Positions 1 through 7,098 of a DNA stretch of 11,440 nt are shown here, piece after piece; the first letter of the stretch is position 1; every line of letters begins with the position of its first letter. The DNA lies in the NCBI GenBank assembly GCA_964496245.1, contig CAZBZG010000142.1, forward strand, positions 1-11,440. Reading direction: 5' to 3'. Source of the DNA: CAZBZG01 sp964496245 (lineage in GTDB: Bacteria > Planctomycetota > SZUA-567). The notes under the pieces are model-generated. The model saw only the letters and a list, made by a program, of their open reading frames with translations, did not search any database and was not told the DNA's origin. A program made the position numbers and the translations under genes.

Positions 1-1
1 C

Positions 2-1099
2 CCGGTCTGCGGCGCACCCGATCTCTCGGACGAGCGCCAATTCAATCTCATGTTCCGCACCTTCCTGGGGCCGGTCGATCCGCTCCAGGAGATTCTCAAC
101 CGCGCAGACGAACTCGCCGCAGCAGCACCCGAGGCCCGGCGGCAGAAACTCCAGGAGATCGTCTCGCGCAGCGCCGTCTACCTCCGGCCCGAGACCGCCC
201 AGGGCATGTTCGTCAACTTCAAGAACGTGCAGGAGACCGCGCGCATGAAGCCGCCCTTCGGCATCGCGCAGGTGGGAAAGAGCTACCGGAACGAGATCAC
301 GACCAGCAACCTGACCTTCCGCACCTCGGAGTTCGAGCAGATGGAGATGGAGTACTTCGTCGAGCCCGGCACGGACGAGGAGTGGTACGCCTACTGGCGG
401 GACGCGCGACTCGCCTGGTACCGCGACCTGGGGATCGCGTCCGACCGTCTCCGTCTACGCGACCACGAGCCCGACGAACTCGCCCACTACGCCAAGGCGT
501 GTGCGGACGTGGAGTACTTCTTTCCCTTTGAAACCGCATCCGGCGAGGGCGAGTGGGGGGAGCTCGAAGGCATCGCCAACCGGACCGACTACGACTTGAA
601 GAAGCACGCCGAGTTCACCGGCAAAGACCTCTCGTACTTCGAGACCGAGACCAAGAATCGCTACGTACCCTACGTGATCGAACCCGCGGCCGGCGCCGAC
701 CGGGCAACGCTCGCCTTCCTCTGCGACGCATATGCCGAAGAAACGGTCGCCGACGCCAAGGGCAAGGAGGAGACGCGCACGGTGCTCCGCTTCCACCCCC
801 GGCTGGCGCCCCTCAAGGCGGGGGTGTTTCCGCTCGTCAAGCGGGACGGCATGCCCGAAAAGGCTCATGCCATCGTGGAAGCGCTGCTCGATGCCGGACT
901 GAACAGCTTCTACGACCAGGGCGGGGCCATCGGCCGGCGCTACCGGCGCATGGACGAAGCGGGCACGCCCTTCTGTATTACCATTGACAGCCAGACCGGG
1001 GAGGACGATACTGTCACGGTCCGTGACCGGGACAGCATGACACAGGAACGCATTCCGGCCGCCGGCGTCGTGGCCTACGTTCGGGAGCGGCTGGCATAG
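2..1099 (+). CDS. glyS: Glycyl-tRNA synthetase, eukaryotic/alpha2 type (5' truncated)
   Basis: Charges tRNA-Gly with glycine (class II aminoacyl-tRNA synthetase, homodimeric type, cytoplasmic). The frame is open from base 2, so the gene starts upstream of the window; the visible 365 residues are roughly the last 70% of a protein usually near 460-510 aa. It begins PVCGAP..ERQFNLMF, followed by the family signature VYLRPETAQGMFVNFKNV. Class II motif 2 (GKSYRNEI..FRTSEFEQMEME) lies near residues 91-119, and motif 3 (EPAAGADRATLAF) precedes the C-terminal HGTP anticodon-binding domain (PLKAGVFPLVKRDGMPEKA, then GAIGRRYRRMDEAGTPFCITID). An alanine-rich stretch of about 25 residues sits between GPVDP and VYLRPE, where shorter homologues have only a few residues. 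A 33-nt gap separates it from the next gene, so co-transcription is likely. Recognition is by established family motifs; confidence is high. Confidence 0.97.
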   Translation, partial: PVCGAPDLSDERQFNLMFRTFLGPVDPLQEILNRADELAAAAPEARRQKLQEIVSRSAVYLRPETAQGMFVNFKNVQETARMKPPFGIAQVGKSYRNEITTSNLTFRTSEFEQMEMEYFVEPGTDEEWYAYWRDARLAWYRDLGIASDRLRLRDHEPDELAHYAKACADVEYFFPFETASGEGEWGELEGIANRTDYDLKKHAEFTGKDLSYFETETKNRYVPYVIEPAAGADRATLAFLCDAYAEETVADAKGKEETRTVLRFHPRLAPLKAGVFPLVKRDGMPEKAHAIVEALLDAGLNSFYDQGGAIGRRYRRMDEAGTPFCITIDSQTGEDDTVTVRDRDSMTQERIPAAGVVAYVRERLA

Positions 1100-1132
1100 A
1101 CCCGGTGGGACGGATGCATCCAGGAGGAGCGT

Positions 1133-1279
1133 ATGGAGTTCAAGCAGAAGCTGGCCAAGGCGCGCAAGGCGCGGCGTGCCAAACGCAACAAGGAACGCGG
1201 ACTGCAGCGGGTCCGCATCCGCGGCCGCAAGCGCTGGATCAAGCCGACATCCAGCAAGCAGGAAGAGGGAAGCGCCTGA
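1133..1279 (+). CDS. Small very basic 48-aa protein, function unknown
   Basis: A 48-codon reading frame (MEFKQKLAKARKARRAKRNK..) that ends EEGSA. It has about 9 Lys and 10 Arg, so about 40% of the residues are basic. A perfect AGGAGG SD at 1122-1127 sits 5 nt before the ATG, the strongest translation signal in this part of the window. It lies 33 nt after the glyS stop and 80 nt before the DUF4190 gene. The composition (a helical Lys/Arg N-terminus, then GLQRVRIRGRKRWIKP) resembles small ribosome- or RNA-associated proteins such as bTHX or bS21-like tails, but I do not recognise a family. An overlapping longer frame starting near 1105 encodes nothing recognisable in this stretch. Position beside a tRNA synthetase is compatible with a translation role; that is inference. 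Confidence 0.72.
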   Translation: MEFKQKLAKARKARRAKRNKERGLQRVRIRGRKRWIKPTSSKQEEGSA

Positions 1280-1283
1280 AGCA

Positions 1284-1301
1284 GCGGGAACCGTGTCCCG
1301 C
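1284..1301 (+). other. Small hairpin between basic-protein gene and DUF4190 gene
   Basis: Inverted repeat GCGGGA / TCCCGC with a 6-nt loop, in the 80-nt gap between two genes. No T-tract follows, so it is not a canonical intrinsic terminator; it may stabilise or attenuate the transcript. Confidence 0.35.
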
Positions 1302-1359
1302 GGGGTACGGCGCTAAGTACAGAGCCAGGCGGGAAAGACGCTGGGCAGGGGGGGAGTAT

Positions 1360-2118
1360 ATGACGACGCAGAATGGCAAAGGCCGAGGGCCGTCCGGCAG
1401 CGCAGTCGCAGACGAAGCGAAGACCAGTCGACTCGCCATCGCGAGCCTCGTGCTGGGGGTCATCGGCCTGGTGCCGTGTGTGGGCGCGGTCACAGCGATC
1501 CTGGCGCTGATCTTCGGGATCGTGGCCCTCACCAAGATCGGCAAGGATCCCGCACACATGGGCGGCAAGGGGCTGGCCCTGGCCGGCGCCATCGTGGGCG
1601 GGGGCGCGATCGCGTGGAACCTCTTCTGCGTGCCCATCGTGGCCGCCATCGCCATCCCGAATCTGCTCGAATCCCGTGTGATGGCCAACGAGTCGAACGC
1701 CGTGGCTTCGCTCAAGGTGTATTGCACCGCCCAATCCATGTACAAGAAAGCCAACTACGCGTCCGCAAACGGCTTGCAGGCCCAGCAATACGCGCCGAGT
1801 TTCGCGGTTCTCGGAGGCCCCGGCGCGCACAAGAACAGCAGCGGCGCACCGCTCTCCCTGGTTTCAGACGTCTTTGCCAGGGCCACCGGCCCGACCTCCG
1901 GCTACCAGGGCTACTACTTCGTGGACATCAAGGTCAACGACGGCAAGCCTCTCAATCCGCTCTACGAGTACGCACTCTGCGCGGTGCCGTGCCAGTATGA
2001 CCGGACCGGCATCCACACATACGTGATCGACCATAGGGGAACGGTGCAAATGAAGGACAACCAGGGGCAGCCCGTGACCGACCTGGGGGAGGTCGATGCC
2101 ACGTGGGGGATGCCCTGA
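1360..2118 (+). CDS. DUF4190 membrane protein with type IV pilin-like C-terminal part
   Basis: Predicted inner-membrane protein of 252 aa. A G-rich SD (1348-1356) leads into ATG 1360, which I prefer to an in-frame start near 1105 that overlaps the upstream gene. A polar N-terminus is followed by two hydrophobic helices (about residues 25-60, LAIASLVLGVIGLVP..ILALIFGIVALTKIG), the DUF4190 pattern. A third hydrophobic stretch (71-98) ends in VAAIAIPNLLESRVMANESN, which is the second half of a type IV pilin/pseudopilin helix. The remainder (about 110-252) looks like an extracytoplasmic pseudopilin-like head with YRTGIHTYVIDHRGTV-type strands (exact text CQYDRTGIHTYVIDHRG) and several Cys (122 and the CAVPC pair). 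The GFTLIE prepilin-peptidase signature is absent, so it is probably anchored rather than processed. The exact role is unknown. Confidence 0.85.
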   Translation: MTTQNGKGRGPSGSAVADEAKTSRLAIASLVLGVIGLVPCVGAVTAILALIFGIVALTKIGKDPAHMGGKGLALAGAIVGGGAIAWNLFCVPIVAAIAIPNLLESRVMANESNAVASLKVYCTAQSMYKKANYASANGLQAQQYAPSFAVLGGPGAHKNSSGAPLSLVSDVFARATGPTSGYQGYYFVDIKVNDGKPLNPLYEYALCAVPCQYDRTGIHTYVIDHRGTVQMKDNQGQPVTDLGEVDATWGMP

Positions 2119-2158
2119 AGCCGCACCCCCGGTCATCTACGTGTCCGGTGCAGGGAGG

Positions 2159-2178
2159 TGCCGGCGACTCCGCCGGCA
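2159..2178 (+). other. Perfect 8-bp GC-rich stem-loop upstream of VWA gene
   Basis: TGCCGGCG-ACTC-CGCCGGCA forms an 8-bp perfect stem with a 4-nt loop, 22 nt before the chosen ATG of the VWA gene. No U-tract follows. It could act as a processing or translation-modulating structure between the two genes; the sequence does not show which. Confidence 0.45.
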
Positions 2179-2200
2179 GGCGTACAGGGCTCCACGCCTC

Positions 2201-4432
2201 ATGATTCCCCATGATGTGCATCTGATTCTGGCGTCCGGCCTCGGATGGGGGGCGGCCCTGCTGCTCGCCGCTTTCGGCGGCGCACTGGTCGTCCTGGCCT
2301 ACCGGCGGCACGTGCGCCGGGTGGCGGGAGCGCGGTGGATGGTGCCCGCCTTCTTCCGGATGCTCGGCACCGTCGCCCTCCTGCTCCTTCTCCTCCGTCC
2401 CGAACTCGACATCGAGAAGACACGCGTAGATGCCCGCACGCTGTTGCTGCTCCTGGACCGGTCGGGAAGCCTGGTGCTGCGGGACGAAGCGACCGGCCCC
2501 CAGCGCCTCCGGCGGGCTGCGCTGGCTGCGCGGGACTGCGAACGCGCGCTCGGCGAAGCCGGCGGACTGGTCCTCCGCGTGGTGCCCTTCTCCGAAGGCG
2601 TGGATCCGGCGGTCTCGGGCAAGGATATCCTGGAGCTCGAAGCCACGGGCGAGGAGACCGATCTCGCGAGCGCTTTCCGCCTGGCCGCCCGCATGGCCCC
2701 GCCGGTGCAACGCGTACTCCTCATCAGCGACGGCAACGACACGACCGGGCTGGACCCCGTGCCCGCAGCCGCCGCGCTCGGCGTTCCTGTGGATGCGGTG
2801 GCCGTGGGACAGGATCGCGGCGAGCAGGACGCGCGTCGCGACATCGCCCTCGACGGGGTGGAGCACCGCGACAGCGCACCCGTGGGATCGGTCACCCAGG
2901 TCGTGGCCAATGTCGAGGCCACGGGGTTCGCCGGACGCGCGGTCGAAGTGCTCCTGCGGTCCGGCAGCGAGACGCTCGCCCGCGGCGAGATCGTGCTGGA
3001 CGCGCACAAGGGCAGCCAGCCGGTTCCCCTCAACTTTCATCCGCAAACACCGGGCGTAATGGACCTCACGGTCACGGTCACACCGCTGGCCGGCGAACGG
3101 CTGGCTCAGAACAACACGCTCTCGTTCCCCCTGGCCGTGCACGAACAGCTGCCGCGCGTGGTATATGTCGAGGGGTCGATCCGGCCGTCGTACAAGTTCC
3201 TCCGCAAAGTCCTGGCTACCGACCCGGGCATCGAGTTCATGAGCCTGGTCCGCGTGCGGGAGGGCGACTTCCTGCGCCAGGGCGCGGTAGGGGGGCTGGA
3301 GCTCGAGGGACTGCCCCGTAGCGAAGCCGAATTCGCCAGCTTCGACGTCTTTCTGCTCGGCGACCTGGCTGCACAGGAGGTGGGCGATCCCATCCTGCGG
3401 CTGCTGCAGGAGGCGGTCTCCGGCGGCATGGGGCTGCTGATCTTGCCCGCGCCGTCCACCGTGGGGCCGGGGAGCGACTACGCCGGCAGCCCGCTCGCCC
3501 GTCTCTTTCCAGCCATTCCCCGGCGCGCGTCCGCCGAAGGCGCTTTCCGTCCGCTCCTGACCGCTGCCGGGCACGACCATCCCCTGGGCGAGGGGCTGGC
3601 CCCCTTTTTCGGAGGGGAAGACGCCTCAGGGTCGCCGCTCGCCCTGAACCGCCTCGACCGCGTCGAGCGGGTCCGGCCGACAGCGAGCGTGGTCCTGTCG
3701 GCCGCCTCTGGCGAGCAAAACCTGCCCGTGCTCGTGACCGGGCGCTTCGGCAAGGGCAAGGTCGCGCTCTTCCTGGGGCGGGACGCCTGGCAGTGGAGCC
3801 TGGGCCGCAGGGACGGCGCCAACGGCTATGCCCAGCTGTGGGGACAGATCGTGCGATGGCTTGCGAGCCCCGAGGGCGAAGCGCCGGCGGCCGGGGCGGC
3901 GTTCTCGGTGACCGCCGACCGCCTCGTGGTCCGAGCCGGTGAGCCGGTCGTGTTCTCAGCCACTGTGCGGGGACGAGAAGGGCCCGAGCCCGCGACCGTG
4001 GCCGCAGTCATCTTCCGCGGTCGGGAAGAGATCGACCGCATCGCGTTCACGCCCGTGCCCGGGCTGCAGGGCGCGTTCGAGGCGCGCTTCGCCAGCAATC
4101 ATCCCGGCCGCTACCGGGTCCGCGTGCGCGCGCTGGCTGGCAGCACGGAGCTGGGCATGAGCTCGATCGAGATACGCGTCCGCGGAGGGCGCGGGGAGTT
4201 CGAACGACTCAGCCCCAACCGCAAGCTGCTCGCCCGCCTTGCACGGGAGACGGGCGGGGTGACCGTTCCGCTGGAGGAACTGGCCGACCATGCCGCCGCC
4301 CTGGGCGAGCGGCAGCGCACCAAGGAGGAACTCGTGCACGTGCCGTTGTGGCACGGCGCAGGCCTCTTTCTGGCGCTCGCGGTCTGCTTCAGCCTGGAGT
4401 GGATCTTCCGCAAGCACGCCGGACTCCCGTAG
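2201..4432 (+). CDS. Large VWA-domain membrane protein (Planctomycete-type, GATase1-like middle domain)
   Basis: A 743-aa membrane protein. ATG 2201 (MIPHDVHLIL) is chosen because it starts directly before the first membrane helix; in-frame starts at 2096 and 2141 would add a basic tail and the first overlaps the previous gene, although the SD at 2201 is weak. Helices at about 8-34 and 47-66 are followed by a VWA domain with an intact MIDAS: DRSGS (D86, S88, S90), T153 and SDG (D177). A beta-rich region follows, then a class I glutamine-amidotransferase-like fold without an obvious nucleophilic Cys (FDVFLLGDLA.., GMGLLILPAPSTVGPG, near 400-460), an Ig/CARDB-like beta segment (about 570-670) and a final helix (about 718-735). 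Such proteins usually accompany MoxR ATPase, DUF58 and BatA-like genes, none of which is visible here. A role in envelope assembly or stress is inferred. Confidence 0.88.
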   Translation: MIPHDVHLILASGLGWGAALLLAAFGGALVVLAYRRHVRRVAGARWMVPAFFRMLGTVALLLLLLRPELDIEKTRVDARTLLLLLDRSGSLVLRDEATGPQRLRRAALAARDCERALGEAGGLVLRVVPFSEGVDPAVSGKDILELEATGEETDLASAFRLAARMAPPVQRVLLISDGNDTTGLDPVPAAAALGVPVDAVAVGQDRGEQDARRDIALDGVEHRDSAPVGSVTQVVANVEATGFAGRAVEVLLRSGSETLARGEIVLDAHKGSQPVPLNFHPQTPGVMDLTVTVTPLAGERLAQNNTLSFPLAVHEQLPRVVYVEGSIRPSYKFLRKVLATDPGIEFMSLVRVREGDFLRQGAVGGLELEGLPRSEAEFASFDVFLLGDLAAQEVGDPILRLLQEAVSGGMGLLILPAPSTVGPGSDYAGSPLARLFPAIPRRASAEGAFRPLLTAAGHDHPLGEGLAPFFGGEDASGSPLALNRLDRVERVRPTASVVLSAASGEQNLPVLVTGRFGKGKVALFLGRDAWQWSLGRRDGANGYAQLWGQIVRWLASPEGEAPAAGAAFSVTADRLVVRAGEPVVFSATVRGREGPEPATVAAVIFRGREEIDRIAFTPVPGLQGAFEARFASNHPGRYRVRVRALAGSTELGMSSIEIRVRGGRGEFERLSPNRKLLARLARETGGVTVPLEELADHAAALGERQRTKEELVHVPLWHGAGLFLALAVCFSLEWIFRKHAGLP

Positions 4433-4460
4433 CCCGTTTGCACGAAGGCTCCCTTTTCGT

Positions 4461-4488
4461 TTGTCTCCGCCGGCGGATGTGATAAAAT
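4461..4488 (+). promoter_or_regulatory. Extended -10 sigma-70 promoter for the GT2/LAB_N operon
   Basis: -35 TTGTCT (4461-4466), 16-nt spacer, -10 TAAAAT (4483-4488) preceded by TG at 4480-4481 (extended -10). The predicted start is near 4495. The spacer contains a perfect 12-bp palindrome, TCCGCCGGCGGA (4466-4477). The rest of the 125-nt gap (4433-4557) holds a weak A/T-closed hairpin near 4442-4460 that could help end the VWA transcript, and nothing else recognisable. Confidence 0.6.
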
Positions 4489-4557
4489 CGAAGGGCAACG
4501 TCTCCCGGCGGTCCCCGGCCATGCGGCCAATCCTCTTGGAACGAAGGCGATCCGGCA

Positions 4558-5340
4558 TTGGCGTCTGACGCACCCCCCCCATCCGCACCGCGCACGCTCT
4601 CGGTGGTCATCCCCGTGTACAACGAGGCCGAGTGCCTGCCGCTGCTGGAACAGGAGCTCGTGGCCGCGCTCGGAGGCCATCAGCATCCCTGGGAGGTGAT
4701 TCTCGTGGACGACGCCTCCACCGACCGCACCCCCGAGATCCTGGCCGAGCTCTGCGCGCGCGACCCCCGCTTCCGGACCCTCCGATTCGCCGAGAACTGC
4801 AAGCAGTCGGCTGCCATGGCGGCCGGATTCCGGGCGGCGCGCGGCGCGATCACGGTGACGCTCGACGCGGATCTGCAGAACGACCCGGCGGACATCTCCA
4901 GGCTGCTGGAGGCCATGGACGACGAGGTGGACTGTGTCTGCGGTTGGCGCAAGAACCGGCGGGACACGGGCTGGCGCCGGCTGCAGAGCCGGATCGCCAA
5001 CGGCGTACGCAACTGGGTTTCCGGGGAGACCATCACGGATACCGGCTGTTCGCTCAAGGCGTATCGCACCAACCTCCTGAAGCGCATCTACCTCTTCCGC
5101 GGAGCGCACCGGTTCCTGCCCACCCTCCTCAAAATGGAGGGCGCCCGGGTGGTCGAGATCCCGGTGAACCACCGGCCGCGCGCAGCCGGCACGCCCAAGT
5201 GGGGCATGTGGAACCGGGTCTTCCGGGCCACCGTGGACCTCTTCGGCATCCGCTGGATGAAGAGCCGGGCGCTGCGCTATCGCATCGAGCGCGAGGCCGG
5301 CGCAGGACTGCCCGCGGGCACGGAGGACACAGTCCCGTGA
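4558..5340 (+). CDS. GT2 family polyprenyl-phosphate glycosyltransferase (DPM1/ArnC/GtrB-like)
   Basis: Predicted to move a sugar from a nucleotide-sugar to a polyprenyl phosphate on the cytoplasmic face of the membrane. The 260 aa show GT-A landmarks: SVVIPVYNEAECLPLL (15-30), ILVDDASTDRT (48-58), DAD (103-105) in TLDADLQND, then CGWRKNRRDTGWRRLQSR (128-145), TDTGCSLKAYR (160-170) and the HRFLP..PVNHRPR region (184-208). No C-terminal membrane helices are present, unlike ArnC/GtrB, so it resembles the soluble DPM1 class. TTG 4558 is the only plausible start: the frame has a stop at 4483-4485 and no ATG/GTG between; GAAGG lies about 10 nt upstream. Codons 6-8 contain a run of eight C (4573-4580). 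It overlaps the next gene at GTGA, implying translational coupling and a joint glycolipid function. Confidence 0.9.
   Translation: MASDAPPPSAPRTLSVVIPVYNEAECLPLLEQELVAALGGHQHPWEVILVDDASTDRTPEILAELCARDPRFRTLRFAENCKQSAAMAAGFRAARGAITVTLDADLQNDPADISRLLEAMDDEVDCVCGWRKNRRDTGWRRLQSRIANGVRNWVSGETITDTGCSLKAYRTNLLKRIYLFRGAHRFLPTLLKMEGARVVEIPVNHRPRAAGTPKWGMWNRVFRATVDLFGIRWMKSRALRYRIEREAGAGLPAGTEDTVP
4573..4580 (+). repeat. C8 homopolymer tract at the 5' end of the GT2 gene
   Basis: Eight consecutive C within codons 6-8 of the glycosyltransferase. A one-base slip here would frameshift the enzyme almost from its start, the layout seen at phase-variable surface-glycan genes. Whether it varies cannot be seen from one sequence. 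Confidence 0.5.
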
Positions 5341-6035
5341 GCGATCCCGACGCAGAACGCAGACGCATCCGGACCGATCTCGTGGCCGTGGTGGCCGGGT
5401 CCTGCCTGATCGCGCTCTATCTCCTCCTGGTCCTCAGCCGGGGCGAGTGGGCCCACAGTGGCGAGTCGCGGCCGGAGGCACGCGCAGTCGCGGCCTCGCA
5501 AGACCCCGATCGTCCGGAAACCACGGATGCGCGGGCGGGCGAGCCGGCGCCCTGGGTTCAGGCCCGCGAACCCGTGCCGCCGCACGTGCTCTATCCGTAC
5601 ACCGACGACCCCGAGGCCCACGCCCCGCCGCCTCCACAGGAGGCAAAAGGGCGGAGCTGGCACAACAGGCTCCTGTTTCCCACCGCGCACTGTCCTTACT
5701 GCGGACGCCGGGTCCCCACCCAGCGGGCCTCGTACTTCTGGCTGCTCGTCGGATTCGTGGGGCAGATCGCTTTCTCCATGCGCTTTCTCGTACAGTGGAT
5801 CGCCACGGAGCGCGCACGCGCGTCCGTGATCCCCGTCTCCTTCTGGTATCTGTCCATCTTCGGCAGCGTCCTTCTCCTGGGGTACGCCATCAGCATCGTG
5901 GCCTGGCCGATCATCCTCGGTCAGGCGCCCAATGTCCTGATCTACAGCCGGAATCTCTATTTCATCCAGAAGCGCGAGCCCCCTCCCCCGGAGGCGGACA
6001 TCGATCCGTCGAAAACGGAGAAATCCGAGACTTGA
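5337..6035 (+). CDS. LAB_N (lipid A biosynthesis N-terminal domain) membrane protein
   Basis: A 232-aa membrane protein starting at GTG 5337, which overlaps the TGA of the GT2 gene; GGAGG is at 5322-5326. An N-terminal helix (about 15-34, LVAVVAGSCLIALYLLLVLS) is followed by a long acidic, proline-rich stretch (35-105), a CPYC pair (119-122) and the LAB_N domain. That domain has helices at about 132-152, 165-188 and 190-205 with GQIAFSMRFLVQWIATER, IPVSFWYLSIFGS and a terminal YSRNLYFI. LAB_N was first noted at the N-terminus of some LpxB proteins. Stand-alone LAB_N proteins are typically encoded next to GT2 polyprenyl-phosphate glycosyltransferases and are thought to assist lipid-linked sugar transfer; the arrangement here fits. 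The long linker and single CxxC are unusual additions. The usual third partner, an ArnT/PMT-like transferase, is not next door. Confidence 0.87.
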   Translation: MSDPDAERRRIRTDLVAVVAGSCLIALYLLLVLSRGEWAHSGESRPEARAVAASQDPDRPETTDARAGEPAPWVQAREPVPPHVLYPYTDDPEAHAPPPPQEAKGRSWHNRLLFPTAHCPYCGRRVPTQRASYFWLLVGFVGQIAFSMRFLVQWIATERARASVIPVSFWYLSIFGSVLLLGYAISIVAWPIILGQAPNVLIYSRNLYFIQKREPPPPEADIDPSKTEKSET

Positions 6036-6059
6036 CCGCTCCGGCGGGTGCGCTATAGT
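6032..6059 (+). promoter_or_regulatory. Sigma-70 promoter for the STAS gene
   Basis: -35 TTGACC (6032-6037, 5/6 match) and -10 TATAGT (6054-6059, 5/6), spacer 16. The predicted start near 6066 leaves a leader of about 24 nt. The -35 box overlaps the stop codon of the LAB_N gene. Confidence 0.65.
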
Positions 6060-6089
6060 GGTTGCCGGCATCCGACAGAGAGGATCGGC

Positions 6090-6473
6090 ATGGCAGCCCC
6101 CAAAACCCAGCAACCGCGTTTCCACCTCGAAGGCAACCGCCTCGTGATCACCACGCTCTTCGATCCCCGCTACCAGCGCGGCGCGGAGATGGAACTCCTG
6201 AACACGCTGCAGGCGCTGCTCGAGGAGCAAGGCGGGGAGGAGATCATCCTCGACCTCCATCTGCGGTCGAGCTTCCCCAGCATGCTGATCGGCATCGTGG
6301 TCGAGAGCTGCCGGCGCGTGGGCGAGGCGGGCGCCAAGCTGACCGTGCGCATCCGCCCCGAGCACCGGCGCAGCTTCGAATGGGCCGGCATGCAGCGCAT
6401 GTTCCGCGAGGGCGAGCAGAAGATGGACGAAAACGGCGTGGCCTATCTCGAATTCGTAGGCAAGTCGCCCTGA
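6090..6473 (+). CDS. STAS-domain protein (anti-sigma factor antagonist-like)
   Basis: A 127-aa single-domain protein. ATG 6090 follows an AGAGAGGA SD (6077-6084); an in-frame GTG at 6048 is rejected because it lies inside the -10 region. The fold reads as STAS: LVITTLFDPRYQRGAEMELLNTLQALL (18-44), then the core strand EEIILDLHL (50-58), SSFPSMLIGIVVESCRRVGEAGAKLTVRI (60-88) and the closing RRSFEWAGMQRMFRE (93-107), which matches the canonical L..tGl...f helix. The usual D-S-S-G motif is altered to SFPSML, although Ser64 aligns with the phosphorylatable Ser of SpoIIAA-like proteins. Partner-switching control of a sigma factor or phosphatase is plausible, but no RsbW-like kinase gene is in view. 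Its own promoter suggests expression independent of the GT2 operon. Confidence 0.78.
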   Translation: MAAPKTQQPRFHLEGNRLVITTLFDPRYQRGAEMELLNTLQALLEEQGGEEIILDLHLRSSFPSMLIGIVVESCRRVGEAGAKLTVRIRPEHRRSFEWAGMQRMFREGEQKMDENGVAYLEFVGKSP

Positions 6474-6475
6474 AG

Positions 6476-6492
6476 CCGCAGGCCGCCTGCGG
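6476..6492. terminator. Hairpin between convergent STAS and CAP genes
   Basis: CCGCAGG-CCG-CCTGCGG gives a perfect 7-bp stem with a 3-nt loop in the 37-bp convergent gap. There is no T-tract on either side, so its role as a bidirectional terminator is suggested by position only. Confidence 0.4.
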
Positions 6493-6510
6493 GACGGCCG
6501 CGCGGACCCC

Positions 6511-7035
6511 CTACTCCGGCAGACGCCGCAAGAAGACCTGGGTGAAGTAGACGTACCCCGTCTCCCGGCACGGGATCACCCCGATACCGGTCTCCCGATA
6601 CGCGTCGAGCAATATGTTCTTGCGGTGGCCGGGAGAGGCCATCCATCCCCGCACCGCTTCCTGTACGGCATCGGGGAAGTGCCGGTTGCGGGCCACGTTC
6701 TCGCCGGATCGCCTCCAGGAGATGCCCGCGTCATCGAAGCGGCTCTCCACCTCGCCGCCCCCACGGCCTTTGTGCGTGAGGCGCTCGTGCGTGCGCATCC
6801 AGTCGCACTGGGCGCGTGCAATCCGGTCGAGCTCCCGGTCTCGCTTCAAGGGAAGGAGGCTCCGCCTGGTCCGTTCGGCGTTGACGGCCGCGAACACCCT
6901 CTGCTCGAGATCCTCCTCGTACGGCGCGTGCGGATCCCAGAGCGGTTCGGCCGGGGCAGACGGACAGCCGCCAAGCGTCAGGACCCCGCAGGCGGCCAGG
7001 ACCAGCATGCAGAGGGAGGGGGAGCGTGTAGGCAT
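6511..7035 (-). CDS. CAP/SCP-domain lipoprotein
   Basis: A secreted CAP-superfamily (SCP/PR1-like, YkwD-type) protein of 174 aa. The N-terminus MPTRSPSLCMLVLAACGV ends in the lipobox LGGC, so it is probably a lipoprotein. The CAP domain spans most of the rest: VNAERTRRSLLPLKRDREL, THKGRGG (His), GISWRRSGENVA (Glu), GWMASPGHRKNIL (His) and GIGVIPC..YVYFTQVF, preserving the usual His/Glu pocket. ATG 7035 is preferred because it gives a typical signal peptide. An in-frame TTG at 7059 has a better SD-like GGTGAG but adds an acidic extension before the signal. It is the only minus-strand gene here, convergent with the STAS gene and divergent from the sigma gene. Bacterial CAP proteins are widespread but their molecular function is mostly unknown. 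Confidence 0.88.
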   Translation of the reverse strand: MPTRSPSLCMLVLAACGVLTLGGCPSAPAEPLWDPHAPYEEDLEQRVFAAVNAERTRRSLLPLKRDRELDRIARAQCDWMRTHERLTHKGRGGGEVESRFDDAGISWRRSGENVARNRHFPDAVQEAVRGWMASPGHRKNILLDAYRETGIGVIPCRETGYVYFTQVFLRRLPE

Positions 7036-7098
7036 ATCCAGGCGATCCGCTGGCGACAATCGGTCTCACCATGGGTGTACGAGAACGAGACACGCGCG

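Noticed and set aside
1105..1359. N-terminal extension of the DUF4190 frame
   Set aside because: The extension overlaps the small basic gene, lacks an SD and has no family similarity; ATG 1360 gives a normal start.
1952..3580. 542-codon minus-strand open frame opposite the VWA gene
   Set aside because: Low-complexity antisense translation with no recognisable domain; the + strand encodes an intact VWA/MIDAS.
4521..4568. 15-codon upstream ORF overlapping the GT2 start
   Set aside because: No SD and no attenuator features; too short to support as a leader peptide, although it is the first ATG in the predicted transcript.
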